Positions 13,020 through 25,384 of a DNA stretch of 64,000 nucleotides are shown one piece after another; within the stretch, counting starts at the first letter, position 1, and each line of letters begins with the position of its first letter. The stretch is from Gilliamella apis (GTDB taxonomy: Bacteria; Pseudomonadota; Gammaproteobacteria; Enterobacterales; Orbaceae): the NCBI RefSeq assembly GCF_030758615.1, contig NZ_CP132381.1, positions 1,240,001 to 1,304,000 of the forward strand. Direction: 5' to 3'. A program made the position numbers and the translations under genes. The notes under the pieces are model-generated. The model was not told where the DNA came from. It worked only from the letters and a program-made list of their open reading frames with translations, and did not search any database.

Positions 13020-13439
13020 ATTTTCTATCTAAATTTAACTGACTAAGTTAATAAATAATAATAAATAGTTTATTGTAGACTACCATTGTAACTATATGAT
13101 TATGTAAATTTATAACAGTAATTGATTAGTTATAATAAAAAATCTATGCGAATCAGTGGTTAAAACTTGCCATATATATTTTTTTATAAATTAGCAAAAA
13201 CTTTTACTTAGACTTTCATCAATAAACCAACAATTGTTAATTTTACTTTACATATCTTGACAAAATTTAACATTACAAAATTTGATATAATTAACGGTTT
13301 AAACTATACTTTTATCAAAAAATTATTTATTTTTTAATATAAAACAATATTTTAATTTTAAATGAATTGATGTGTCTTACTGGCTAGTTGTTCTGTAATT
13401 AACCATAAATGAAGATTATTTAACTGATTAATTTTTCAA
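13020..13439. other. Spacer with family promoter and broken 5' end of paralog A
   Basis: This AT-rich spacer has no intact gene. From about 13147 to 13330 it is near-identical to 15625-15830 and partly to 17990-18070. It carries the promoter of A (TTGACA at 13257, TGATATAAT ending at 13291). An ATG at 13370 is 79 bases past that box, the same distance as the start of the intact paralog at 18118, but its frame meets TAG at 13385. The rest up to 13440 is alignable to the 5' coding part of 18118 with indels. Confidence 0.7.
13257..13291 (+). promoter_or_regulatory. Shared promoter module of secreted family, copy for A
   Basis: TTGACA is followed 26 bases later (start to start) by the extended -10 box TGATATAAT. 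The same geometry recurs at 15738, 18005 and 46285. The spacing between TTGACA and TATAAT (23) is too long for a normal -35, so the extended -10 probably does the work, perhaps with a factor binding the TTGACA region. Confidence 0.5.
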
Positions 13440-15212
13440 GTGTTAGCAATATATTTATCTCAGCATCAACATTCATTTTTTTCTTTTAAAGTTTTATTTA
13501 CTGTTAAATTCTTGTCTTTTGGAGTCAATTTGATAAACCCATTTTTTTGTTTAAAACCGATGCTAATAAGTGTATTGGTCATAAATAGTTTATTAACCAT
13601 TCCCGTTAATTTCACATATGCTTTAAATATAACTACAGCTAATGCAATTCATGGAGGAGCACCATATCTTACTTATGACGGAGGCATAACTAAAGCGGAT
13701 AGTACGGAAAGTTTATTGGGGATCACTTTATCTGATGGTACAGTAATTAATCCTTCAAATGATGAATCCAGTTTAGTAACTCCAATCGAGTTACCTAATC
13801 AAGGCGATACTTATGCGAGTATTCAAACCATCGTTCCGTTACCACAGTCAGGTAATAGTAATTACCCTAAAGTGAAAATAACTGATTTACTCACCGCTCC
13901 ATATAACTATTTTGGTGATGATGATGGCGATGGTTATGATGATGTAACCGGTGAAGTTATCGCAACAGCGAGTGGTGATATTGGCGTTAAATGGGAAAAT
14001 ATTAATGGTATTGATGTGACCGACACAGTTAAAAACAATGCCCATAGTAAGTTTATTGAATGTGATAGTCCTTATAAATTAACCATAACCGCAAGTAATG
14101 GAGAATTAAATACCCTATATGGTGCGCCGAACAAAAGTAGTTTTATGGGCGGTAGCCATAGTTATTATATAAATCCTAAAGTCGAACCCCATGTCTGTTA
14201 TGCCCAACCAAGTCCATTATTTGATGATGGTTCTCAATTATACGCAGGTAATATGGATTTGCTTGATGGGCCTGGCTGGGATTCGAGTACGATTGACTGG
14301 GATTATAGAGGTTATCCAAGTAAAGGATTTAAGATTAATGGCGCACGTAATAGTGGTAATTATGATGGTAAAAGTTCGGTTTATAAAAATAATTTTCCAA
14401 GTACAGGGTCTAATGGATTATATTTTTATTTGTTATTGGCAGGAATAAGTCCAGAAGCAGTGATTACAGCCAATGGCAGTAACATAAGTGCTGTAGAAGG
14501 TGGCAATGTCAGCTTAAGCTTAAGTACGGGAATAACTCTCTGGGATCATCGAAGCGGTGTGCTGGATGATTTTTCAACAATGTTCCCTTATCTATCCCCA
14601 TTATATGGTGTCCCACAAAAAGGATTAAAGATAACCTTAAATGGTCCTCGTGCAACGTCTAATGATAAGAGTTTTAGTCCTTCGACATTTAGGCTGTATG
14701 CCGATAGTGGAAAAAGTAAAATACTTTATGAATTTAAGTTGATGCGTTGGTATATTCCTACCGATATAGTCTATCAAAATGTTATTACTGAAGAAAATGT
14801 ACCGATGTATCAAGCAAAAGGTCAAGAAGAGTGTCGTCGTTTAGGTAAAGGTTATCGGTTAACCGAAATGTATGATTTGACCTATGACGTCTATTGGGAG
14901 ATGAAAGCAACTTTTGGTCCTATAGTAGGCTCTGCTCTTCGTCAGTTAAGTTACCGTAAAGATGGCGAATGGGTCAGTGGAATAATTAATGAGTGGGGAT
15001 GTTTATATAACAATAGTCGTTCGAGGTGTCGCAATTATCCTGATAGTGATTGGTTACATTCTAATTATTTGATTGCCACTACAGTAATTAAGGAAGTTAA
15101 ATCTTGGAAAGAGAAGCGTAAAGTACCTTCATGGAATGTATTGGCGGAAGGTGGGGAGGCTGAGTCCCTCGGTAGCTTAACACCTTATTATATAGCTTGT
15201 GTTTCTCCTTAA
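13440..15212 (+). CDS. Secreted surface-type protein, paralog A (ancestral start lost)
   Basis: This is a member of the window's eight-gene secreted family. The body is open for 590 codons: a signal region ending near TYA-LN, an N-terminal domain with APYLTYDGG and the acidic loop DDDGDGYDD (calcium-loop-like), a middle domain with SPYKLTITAS and two cysteines around SHSYYINPKVEPHVCYA, an Ig-like stretch ending FRLYADSGKSKILYEFKLMRW, and a C-terminal domain with CRRLGKGYRL and terminal ACVSP. The only upstream start is GTG at 13440; an inner ATG at 13560 would give a classic signal peptide but lacks a good ribosome site. Compared with the paralog at 18118 (about four-fifths alike by eye), the natural ATG (13370) runs into a stop and the region has a frame-changing indel. 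The gene may therefore be silent or poorly made. Function is unknown; an adhesin-like role is inferred. Confidence 0.7.
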   Translation: MLAIYLSQHQHSFFSFKVLFTVKFLSFGVNLINPFFCLKPMLISVLVINSLLTIPVNFTYALNITTANAIHGGAPYLTYDGGITKADSTESLLGITLSDGTVINPSNDESSLVTPIELPNQGDTYASIQTIVPLPQSGNSNYPKVKITDLLTAPYNYFGDDDGDGYDDVTGEVIATASGDIGVKWENINGIDVTDTVKNNAHSKFIECDSPYKLTITASNGELNTLYGAPNKSSFMGGSHSYYINPKVEPHVCYAQPSPLFDDGSQLYAGNMDLLDGPGWDSSTIDWDYRGYPSKGFKINGARNSGNYDGKSSVYKNNFPSTGSNGLYFYLLLAGISPEAVITANGSNISAVEGGNVSLSLSTGITLWDHRSGVLDDFSTMFPYLSPLYGVPQKGLKITLNGPRATSNDKSFSPSTFRLYADSGKSKILYEFKLMRWYIPTDIVYQNVITEENVPMYQAKGQEECRRLGKGYRLTEMYDLTYDVYWEMKATFGPIVGSALRQLSYRKDGEWVSGIINEWGCLYNNSRSRCRNYPDSDWLHSNYLIATTVIKEVKSWKEKRKVPSWNVLAEGGEAESLGSLTPYYIACVSP

Positions 15213-15444
15213 CAGCTATAAGAAGTTTAACAATTAAATTAAAATATTATCCATTGTATTGAGATTTATATGTGAGATTTTAAATAGATACTCTTAAAAC
15301 ATTAATCTTACAATCTTAATATAAGGGGATATTGTTATATAAAGGAGGTTTATTTTTTTACGCGTTTATAATGAGGGTAGTTTTATTGTTACAACATTAT
15401 AGGCATGAATTAAAAGTAAGATTTTCACAATAAAAAAACATACA

Positions 15445-15615
15445 ATGTTAGAACAAGATATGCAGTGTTTTAATCTTACCTTACATCATCAACAAATCAA
15501 TTAATCAAGTATTTGGCAACCGGATAGCGAGCCTGCTGAAGTTGATTTAGCCTTTATTAAAAGTCTAAAAATGACATTATTAAAGATTGAACATTGTATT
15601 ATTAATCCATTTTAA
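15445..15615 (+). pseudogene. Relic of a small reading frame
   Basis: An ATG frame of 57 codons has one internal TAA at codon 20 and otherwise reads through to TAA. The part after the stop contains EPAEVDLAFIKSL. Decayed copies of the same text recur after 20400 and 22600. I do not recognise the family; it may be a remnant small gene duplicated with its surroundings. Confidence 0.35.
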
Positions 15616-15737
15616 TGAAAAGTTTTTGCGAATCAGTGGTTAAAATTTGCTATATATTTGTTTTTTCTAAATTAGCAAAAATTTTTACTCAGACCTCCAT
15701 TAATAAACCAACAATTGTTAACTTTACTTTACATAAC

Positions 15738-15772
15738 TTGACAAAATTTAACATTATAAAGTTTGATATAGT
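15738..15772 (+). promoter_or_regulatory. Orphan copy of the family promoter module
   Basis: TTGACA at 15738 and TGATATAGT at 15764 have the same spacing as in the modules before A and C. There is no family gene start at the usual 79-base distance; the next gene begins almost 500 bases away. It is probably a duplication scar. Confidence 0.4.
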
Positions 15773-16251
15773 TAAATACTTTAATTATGATTTTATCAAA
15801 TTTAGATATTTCTATTTAAATAAAACAAATGGATAAGCGGGTGTTTGAAGATGCTAGACGTAGTTGTTTATAGGCAAGACAGCTAAAATTACATAATTAA
15901 GCAATCAAAAGTTATCAACACCTCTTTATCAACATTTATTTATTACTAAATTTTTATCCATAAAAAAACAAGTCGTTAAAGTGATTGTTTTATAAACAAT
16001 ATTTATAAGTATGTTGGGTATGATTTCTCAATTAATAACGCTAAGCGACCTGATAATAAAGTTGTAGGATTTGTCTAGTTAAAAGTAACCACTGATAGTC
16101 TTGCATTTAATATTTTTACTACTACCTTCTAAAAATTGATCTGCAGCACATAGAAATTAACTATGTAATTTTAAAGAATAGTAATCAAATTTTTATCAAT
16201 TTTGATTGTAATTGGTTTCTACTAAATTGGAATGTTTCATCAAAAGGAGTC

Positions 16252-17673
16252 ATGTTTTTGCGATTTTATCATCAAAGATATCCTATCTTCACTATAGCGT
16301 GTTGTACATCATTAAATTCTATAACATCGGAATTATTAAAAATAAGATCTAATAATTTTGTTAATAGTTATGACAATTACAAACCTTATTTTGCTTTTAA
16401 AACATGGCTTTTGGGGTTTATGTTGCTATTTCTTTTTTCAAATGCCGAGTGTTTAACTGTAAAAACAGTAAATGTGATTACTGGCAATGCTCCGTATTTA
16501 TCGTTTGATGGTAGAAATCGAGCCTTAAATACCGAACCACTGCTTTGGCTTAGATTATCAAACGGTTTGGTTTATCAGCCATATCAAGATCGTTCAAATT
16601 ACAACAATCCAATAAAGCTACCTGAGTCAGTTGCGAAAGTGAAGGATATCCAAACTATTGTACCATTTAATAATTATCCTAGTATTAGCTTAAGTAACAT
16701 TATAGCCACTAATAATTATTTTAATGATATTGATGGCGATAGCGGAATTAGTTCATCTGGAACCTTAAATGTTACGTGGCGAGATGTTAATAATAATGAC
16801 ATCACTAATTGGGTTAAAAATAATCGGGAGGCATATTTATCAATTGTTAACGCACCCTATAAACTTACCATTTCGTCTACAAGTGGACGTTTATCAACGC
16901 GTTATGGACTTCCACAATCAAGTGATATAAGCAATTTTCAGGGGGCTAGTCATACTTATTATTTTTCCCCTGAAGCTAATGGGCGAGCCATAAAGACACG
17001 CTCTGATTCATGGGAATATCCTGTAAATCGTAATCAATGGAATAATTTTCCAACTACTGGAGGTGATGGACTTAATTATACATTAGTGCTTGATAAAATC
17101 AGCCCAGAAGAAGTGATAGCTATCAATGGTAGTACTATATATCCCGAATCAGGCGAAGGTGTAAATTTATCTTTGTGGAGAGATTCAATTAATGAAGTAG
17201 GGATAAGACTAAATGGACCTAAAATAATTGGTGGAGGAAGGTCAACAAAAAAAGGTGTGGCGATAATTGGTTCGGGTAAAGTGGATAAGAAATTTGGTAT
17301 TTCAAGTTTTGTACTTTATGCTGATAAAGAACGTAAAACAGTTCTGTATAAATTTAGAATAGGTACTTGGTTTATTAATACAAATCGTTTTGAAACCAAA
17401 AAAACTCATAATCCTACACCTCCTAAGTATTGTAATTATGAAGGCTATAACTTGCCATCGCCTAGACTATTTAGTAATTTTTATTTAAATCGACCAACGA
17501 CATCACAAACATTTAGAGAATTAGGTCGACTATATTCTGAATGGGGACAACATGTTGGTAGTTGGCAAATTACGGATCGAGTGATGACTTCTGGTGGTGA
17601 GGTTATTCAAGAGGGCGTTATACGAGGTAGTTTTTCAGGCGAAAGATTACGTATGATTTGTGCTACAAGGTGA
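16252..17673 (+). CDS. Secreted surface-type protein, paralog B
   Basis: This 473-residue protein has a long N-terminal tail, then a hydrophobic signal near residues 48-65 (LLGFMLLFLFSNAE). The body shares family blocks with its neighbours: APYLSFDGRNRA, DIQTIVPFNNYPSISLSNII, DIDGDSG, APYKLTISSTSGRLSTRYG, SHTYYFSPE, NNFPTTGGDGL and FVLYADKERKTVLYKFRIGTWF. The C-terminus is the shorter type shared with paralog D (SEWGQHVGSWQ and a final MICATR), not the longer lectin-like type. A strong ribosome site (AAAGGAG) precedes the ATG, and the frame is intact, so this copy is probably expressed. A tract near 16863-16943 is almost identical to 21614-21694 in D, a sign of gene conversion. Biochemical role unknown. 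Confidence 0.75.
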   Translation: MFLRFYHQRYPIFTIACCTSLNSITSELLKIRSNNFVNSYDNYKPYFAFKTWLLGFMLLFLFSNAECLTVKTVNVITGNAPYLSFDGRNRALNTEPLLWLRLSNGLVYQPYQDRSNYNNPIKLPESVAKVKDIQTIVPFNNYPSISLSNIIATNNYFNDIDGDSGISSSGTLNVTWRDVNNNDITNWVKNNREAYLSIVNAPYKLTISSTSGRLSTRYGLPQSSDISNFQGASHTYYFSPEANGRAIKTRSDSWEYPVNRNQWNNFPTTGGDGLNYTLVLDKISPEEVIAINGSTIYPESGEGVNLSLWRDSINEVGIRLNGPKIIGGGRSTKKGVAIIGSGKVDKKFGISSFVLYADKERKTVLYKFRIGTWFINTNRFETKKTHNPTPPKYCNYEGYNLPSPRLFSNFYLNRPTTSQTFRELGRLYSEWGQHVGSWQITDRVMTSGGEVIQEGVIRGSFSGERLRMICATR

Positions 17674-18117
17674 TCACAGAACAATTAAGCGAGTAATTGC
17701 CAAATAAGGTTTGTTAACTATATTTTGCTCAAGTTTCCACCTGAACTTTATTTCTCAATCAATAATCTTATTAGCGACTAAATGGTTAATTTTCAGAATT
17801 AGCATCGATTTGTGCTGTATTAACAGCCTAAAAAAGTATTTTTTATAGTTTAATATTAACTTATTAATTAACTATGATAAAAATTTTTTTCGCGACAGTA
17901 ACTAAAATTAACAATATTTTAGTATTTATAAAAGTCAGCTAAAAATTTTTTCAAATTTGTAACATAAAATCAAAGCGTTTTAGTTCAACTTTTCTTTACA
18001 TTATTTGACAAAATTTAATATTATAAAATTTGATATGGTTAATGATATTATTTACACTTTTCTTATAAAATTGATTTTTCGCAATAAAAACACAATACTT
18101 TTACAAAGGATTGATAT
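17674..18117. other. Spacer between paralogs B and C
   Basis: AT-rich and without a gene. The last 130 bases carry the promoter module of C and align with the spacers before A and at 15700. Nothing else is recognisable. Confidence 0.6.
18005..18039 (+). promoter_or_regulatory. Shared promoter module of secreted family, copy for C
   Basis: TTGACA at 18005 and TGATATGGT at 18031 keep the 26-base start-to-start spacing of the other copies. The box ends 79 bases before the ATG of C. Confidence 0.5.
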
Positions 18118-19929
18118 ATGTTATCAAGTAGTTGTTTAGTAACTAACCATAAATTGGGATTATTTAACCGATTAATTGCTGCAATGTTAGCAATATATTT
18201 GCCTCAGCATCAACATTCATTTTTTTCTTTTAAAGATTTATTTACTGTTAACCTCTTGTTTTTTAGAGTCAATTTTATAAAACCTTTTTTTTGTTTAAAA
18301 CCGATGCTAATAAATGTATTGGTTATAAATAGTTTATTAACCCTTTCAATTAATTCGACATATGCATTAAATACCAGTACGGTTAATGTAATTAATGGTA
18401 GTGCTCCTTATCTTACCAATGATGGAGGTATGACAAAAGCAGATAGTACGGAAAGTTTGTTGGGTATAACTTTATCCGATGGAACAGTCATCAATGCTTC
18501 AAATGATGAATCCAGTCTAGTAACTCCAATCGAGTTACCGAGTCAAGACGATACTTATGCGAGTATCCAAACTATCGTTCCGTTACCGGCAGCAGGTAAT
18601 AGTAGTTATCCTAGAGTAAATATTATTGATTTACTGAAAGCACCGTATAACTATTTTGGTGATGATGATGGCGATGGTTATGATGATGTAACCGGTGAAG
18701 TTATCGCAACAGCGAGTGGTGATATAGGCGTTAAATGGGAAAATATTAATGGTATTGATGTTACCGACACAGTTAAAAACAATGCCTATAGTAAATTTAT
18801 TGAATGTGATAGTCCATATAAATTAACCTTAACAGCAAGTAACGTTGAATTAAATACCCTATATGGAGAGCCAAATAAAAGTAGTTTTATGGGCGGTAGC
18901 CATAATTATTATATAAATCCTAAAGTTGAACCTCATGTCTGTTATGCTCAACCTAGCCCATTATATGATGATGGCACTACTGGAGTGGGTATGTTTTTTG
19001 ATGGATCTGGCTGGGATTCGGCCATTATTTCTTGGAATTATAGAGGTTATCCAAGTAAAGGATTTAGGATTAATGGCGCACGTAATAGTGGTAATTATGA
19101 TGGTGAAAGTTCGATTTATAAAAATAATTTTCCAAGTACAGGGTCTAATGGATTATATTTTTATTTGTTATTGGCAGGAATAAGTCCAGAAGCGGTGATC
19201 GCGGCCAATGGCAGTAGCATAAGCGCTGTAGAAGGTGGCAATGTCAGATTAAGCTTAAGTACAGGTATAACTCTATGGGAGCATGATAGCTCTTTTCTAT
19301 TTAATAATGCAATAATGTACCCTTATCAAGCCCCATTATATGGTGTACCACAAAAAGCATTAAAAATAACCTTAAATGGTCCTCGAGCAACGTCTAATGA
19401 TAAGAGTTTTAGTCCTTCTACATTTAGGTTATATGCCGATAGTAGAAAAAGTAAAATACTTTATGAATTTAAATTGATGCGTTGGTATATTCCTACCGAT
19501 ATTGTCTATCAAAATATTCTTATAGATGGAGATTTATCGACCACTCAAGCGAAAGCTGAAGAAGAGTGTCGTCGATTAGGTAAAGGTTATCGGTTAACGG
19601 GAATGTATGATTTGACCTATGATGTTTTTAAAGAAAAATGGCATGCTATACCTCCAACAAACAATAATGCTCTTCGTCAGTTAAGTTACCGTAAAGATGG
19701 TGAATGGGTCAGAGGAATAATCAATGAATGGGGTTCTTTATATAACAATAGTTTCTCGCATACTCGTAATTATCCTGATAGTGATTGGGTACATGAAGCT
19801 TATGGGATTGCAGATCCATTACCGGGAATCAACGATGATAAAAATATACAAATTCCGTCGGTTAATATTTATAATGGTTCTGTCCTATCAGGACCTAAGG
19901 TTTCTTATTTAGCTTGTGTTTCACCTTAA
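18118..19929 (+). CDS. Secreted surface-type protein, paralog C (reference intact copy)
   Basis: This 603-residue protein is the best intact example of the family. The start ATG has a good ribosome site (AAAGGAT). A long N-terminal region ends in a signal peptide (residues about 62-83, cleavage after STYA). Domain 1 follows with SAPYL and the acidic loop DDDGDGYDD at 182-190. A middle domain has two cysteines and SHNYYINPK. An Ig-like segment ends FRLYADSRKSKILYEFKLM. The C-terminal domain (about 480-603) has ECRRLGKGYRL, QLSYRKDGEW, INEWG and terminal ACVSP, and looks lectin- or invasin-tip-like. There is no anchor, autotransporter barrel or LPXTG motif, so attachment to the surface is unproven. 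At the site where D and E carry GCCA repeats this gene has ordinary sequence (TAACCATAAATT), so it is fixed in frame. Confidence 0.78.
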   Translation: MLSSSCLVTNHKLGLFNRLIAAMLAIYLPQHQHSFFSFKDLFTVNLLFFRVNFIKPFFCLKPMLINVLVINSLLTLSINSTYALNTSTVNVINGSAPYLTNDGGMTKADSTESLLGITLSDGTVINASNDESSLVTPIELPSQDDTYASIQTIVPLPAAGNSSYPRVNIIDLLKAPYNYFGDDDGDGYDDVTGEVIATASGDIGVKWENINGIDVTDTVKNNAYSKFIECDSPYKLTLTASNVELNTLYGEPNKSSFMGGSHNYYINPKVEPHVCYAQPSPLYDDGTTGVGMFFDGSGWDSAIISWNYRGYPSKGFRINGARNSGNYDGESSIYKNNFPSTGSNGLYFYLLLAGISPEAVIAANGSSISAVEGGNVRLSLSTGITLWEHDSSFLFNNAIMYPYQAPLYGVPQKALKITLNGPRATSNDKSFSPSTFRLYADSRKSKILYEFKLMRWYIPTDIVYQNILIDGDLSTTQAKAEEECRRLGKGYRLTGMYDLTYDVFKEKWHAIPPTNNNALRQLSYRKDGEWVRGIINEWGSLYNNSFSHTRNYPDSDWVHEAYGIADPLPGINDDKNIQIPSVNIYNGSVLSGPKVSYLACVSP

Positions 19930-20278
19930 TAATAAGAAGTTTAACAATTAAATTAAAATATTATCCAATGTATTGGGATTTATATGTGAGATTTTAAATA
20001 GCTATTAGTAAAATATTAGTCTTACAATCTCAATATAAGGAAATATTGTAATAATAAATAAATTGTATTTTTACACGTTTACAATGAGGGTAGCTTTATT
20101 GTAACTGCATTATAGGCCATAAATTAAAAGTAAGATTTTTACAACCAAAGTATGTTAATGATTGGATAGCAAATTGTGGATTCCTATTACAATAAGTTGA
20201 TTAAGCGCCAGCCAAATGGGCTATTAACGTCATTTTGTGCAGAGTTAGAGTGCGATTATCATAAGGATCTATTTAGGG

Positions 20279-20390
20279 GGCTATCAGCGATGTTGCCGTG
20301 AAGAGAGCGTAGCGAAAGTAACGGCAAAAGCCAGCCGAGCGCGTTTGAAGACGCGCGGAAGGCAGGCGTCGGAGCTATCGACTAAAAAAT
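20279..20390. repeat. GC-rich structured dispersed element, copy 1
   Basis: A sharply GC-rich island in AT-rich DNA. It contains an arm pair GCCGT / ACGGC and a hairpin CGCGT-TTGAAG-ACGCG. The second copy at 22477-22590 differs at only a few bases. It has no conserved reading frame. It could be a small non-autonomous element or a structured RNA. Confidence 0.6.
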
Positions 20391-20535
20391 ATACAACATT
20401 AGGATAAAATATGCAGTGTTTTAGTTTTAATTTTATTTTAGTAGGTCAACAAATTAATTATTTAAGTAGTTGTTAATCAATTAGCTATCTTGTTGAAGTT
20501 GATTTAGCCTTTATCAAAAATCTCAAAACACCATT

Positions 20536-20584
20536 ATTAAAGATTAAAGATTAAAGATTAAAGATTAAAGATTGAAGATTGAAG
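20536..20584 (+). repeat. Seven-copy heptanucleotide tandem repeat upstream of D
   Basis: Five units of ATTAAAG followed by two of ATTGAAG and a partial unit. The paralogous spacer before E has only about two units (near 22710), so copy number differs between duplicates. It lies about 200 bases before the promoter of D. Confidence 0.85.
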
Positions 20585-20788
20585 ATTGAGTTATTAATCT
20601 ATTTTAATAAAAATATTTGCATAACGAGGCTGCTTGTTACCATGATTTTATTGAATTTTAAGATTTTATAAGATCATCATTAAATAATAATGATCTTTAT
20701 GAATGGCCCGAAAAATATCAAGATCAATTAATAACAGTAATGCCCTGATTTTCCTTACTAATCTTTACAATTTTTAAAAAGCTAGCAA

Positions 20789-20817
20789 TTGCGGAAATTA
20801 CGCAATTTACTTATACT
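20789..20817 (+). promoter_or_regulatory. Candidate sigma-70 promoter of paralog D
   Basis: TTGCGG and TATACT are 17 bases apart, ending 68 bases before the ATG at 20886. The equivalent site before E has TTGCCA with the same spacing. Confidence 0.5.
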
Positions 20818-20885
20818 TAAACAGTCAAAAAATTAAATTTTTATTGAAATGAAACAATCGGATTTCGTGACAAAGGATTGAAAAA

Positions 20886-22456
<1,571 letters not shown>

Positions 22457-22476
22457 TCCATATTTATGAACAGTGA

Positions 22477-22590
22477 TATCAGCGACGTTGCCGTGAAGAG
22501 AGCGTAGCGAAAGTAACGGCAAAAGCCAGCCGAGCGCGTTTGAAGACGCGCGAAAGGCAGGCGTCGGAGCTATCGACTAAAAAATATACA
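22477..22590. repeat. GC-rich structured dispersed element, copy 2
   Basis: Near-identical to 20279-20390, with the same GCCGT / ACGGC and CGCGT / ACGCG pairs, starting about 20 bases after the stop of D. Confidence 0.6.
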
Positions 22591-22921
22591 ACATTAGGAT
22601 AAAATATGCAGTGTTTTAGTTTTAATTTTATTTTAGTAGTTGTTAATCAATTAGCTATCTTGTTGAAGTTGATTTAGCCTTTATCAAAAATCTCAAAACA
22701 CCATTATAAAAGATTGAAGATTGAGTTATTAATTTATTTTAATAAAGATATTTGCATAACGAGGCTGCTTGTTACCATGATTTTATTGAATTTTAAGATT
22801 GTTGGGATGATGATTAAATAATCATGATCTTTGTGAACGACCGAAAGATATCAAGATCAACTGATAACAGTAGTGACCTGATTTTACTTACTTATCTTTA
22901 CAATTTTTAGACAGGCAGGAA

Positions 22922-22950
22922 TTGCCAAAATCACTCAATTTAATTATACT
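22922..22950 (+). promoter_or_regulatory. Candidate sigma-70 promoter of paralog E
   Basis: TTGCCA and TATACT with a 17-base spacer, ending 70 bases before the ATG at 23020. Transcription is probably intact even though translation is out of frame. Confidence 0.55.
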
Positions 22951-23019
22951 TTTTACCAACAATAAATTATATTTTTATTCAATTAAAATAGCCGGATGTC
23001 GTGACAAAGGATTGAAAAA

Positions 23020-24592
<1,573 letters not shown>

Positions 24593-24714
24593 TGATTGGT
24601 AAGTAAGTTATTGAACAAAAATATACAAACATAAAGTACTTTTTTGTAAACCTAATTGTGTTAATTTCAAAATTGATACGGTTAGGATTTTTAATTTAAA
24701 ATGAATTATATTTA

Positions 24715-25281
24715 ATGAATATAGAAGAAAAACTTAAATTAAGTCAGCAGTCTGATTGTATCTATTTTTTTCGAGAACGGATGTTTGCACAAGTTTATGG
24801 AGTATCACTCTATTTAGCCGCTACGAAATTAAATTTAGATTTGAAAGTTTATTGTCAACAATATAAAAAATTGAATAATAAAAAAGTATTAAAAGCTGGA
24901 ATATCAATACCAAAGTTAATTGGACTTTTCTCAGACCAACTTATTGTTCAATCTTATGGTTATCAATTAAGAGGAAATTGGCAGATTAATTTAACACAAG
25001 TTATTGAATGGCAGAAATTGCAATTTACTGCAATAGAGCAATTAAGAATGATGTCAGCGCTCCCTAATATTACAGAACCTAATTCAAGCCACCTCTCAAA
25101 TAGAAAGGATAAAGCCCGATTAGCATTAGCCGGCAAGCATTCACAGGATGCTTGGCATCTAATGCTAAGCGAAAGAGAATATAATTATTTAAAAGATTGG
25201 AAAAAAGGGAAATATCCGTTATCAATTGACTTAAGCTTTATCGAAAAACTGTCCCAAAAAATTGCATCCAGTCGCGCTTAG
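24715..25281 (+). CDS. Unknown protein of 188 residues
   Basis: I do not recognise this family. The 188-residue product is hydrophilic, without signal peptide or membrane helix, and rich in K, L and Q. Visible features are a basic central part (YKKLNNKKVLKAG) and a C-terminal block with DAWHLMLSEREYNYLKDWKKG. It lies 122 bases after paralog E, on the same strand, and is convergent with ogt. A length of 188 codons without interruption and with codon use like its neighbours supports a real gene. There is no evidence linking it to the secreted family other than position. Upstream ribosome signal is weak. Confidence 0.6.
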   Translation: MNIEEKLKLSQQSDCIYFFRERMFAQVYGVSLYLAATKLNLDLKVYCQQYKKLNNKKVLKAGISIPKLIGLFSDQLIVQSYGYQLRGNWQINLTQVIEWQKLQFTAIEQLRMMSALPNITEPNSSHLSNRKDKARLALAGKHSQDAWHLMLSEREYNYLKDWKKGKYPLSIDLSFIEKLSQKIASSRA

Positions 25282-25384
25282 CGATTGGCGTAATTTTTTG
25301 CTCAAAAAGTGAACATTAAAATCACTAAAAAAATTACGAAAAACGCTTTTTTAATGCAATAAAAAGTTAACAAGTAAACTTTTG

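Larger units (their letters stand above)
15213..16251. other. 1-kb spacer with duplicated flanks and no intact gene
   Basis: About 15213-15600 is homologous to the spacer after 18118 (19930-20580), so the downstream flank was duplicated with the gene. It contains a relic reading frame (15445-15615). 15625-15830 is an orphan copy of the promoter region of paralog A. 15840-16251 shows nothing recognisable apart from a strong ribosome site (AAAGGAG) just before the gene at 16252. Confidence 0.65.
19930..20885. other. Spacer between paralogs C and D with GC-rich element, heptamer repeat and promoter
   Basis: No gene is present. It holds a downstream flank shared with A, a GC-rich structured element (20279-20390) repeated at 22477, an ATTAAAG-type heptamer array (20536-20584) and a sigma-70 promoter (20789-20817). 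From about 20284 to the start of D it is a duplicate of 22480-23019. Confidence 0.7.
22457..23019. other. Spacer between paralogs D and E
   Basis: No gene. It is a duplicate of the spacer before D: GC-rich element (22477-22590), about two heptamer units near 22710, and the promoter of E at 22922-22950. Confidence 0.7.

Noticed and set aside
15615..15836. 73-residue plus-strand ORF
   Set aside because: It covers an orphan copy of the promoter region of paralog A, which is non-coding there.
15912..15962. Cluster of DnaA-box-like words (TTATCAACA, TTATCCATA)
   Set aside because: Each has a mismatch to the consensus, and there is no origin-type context; expected by chance in AT-rich DNA.
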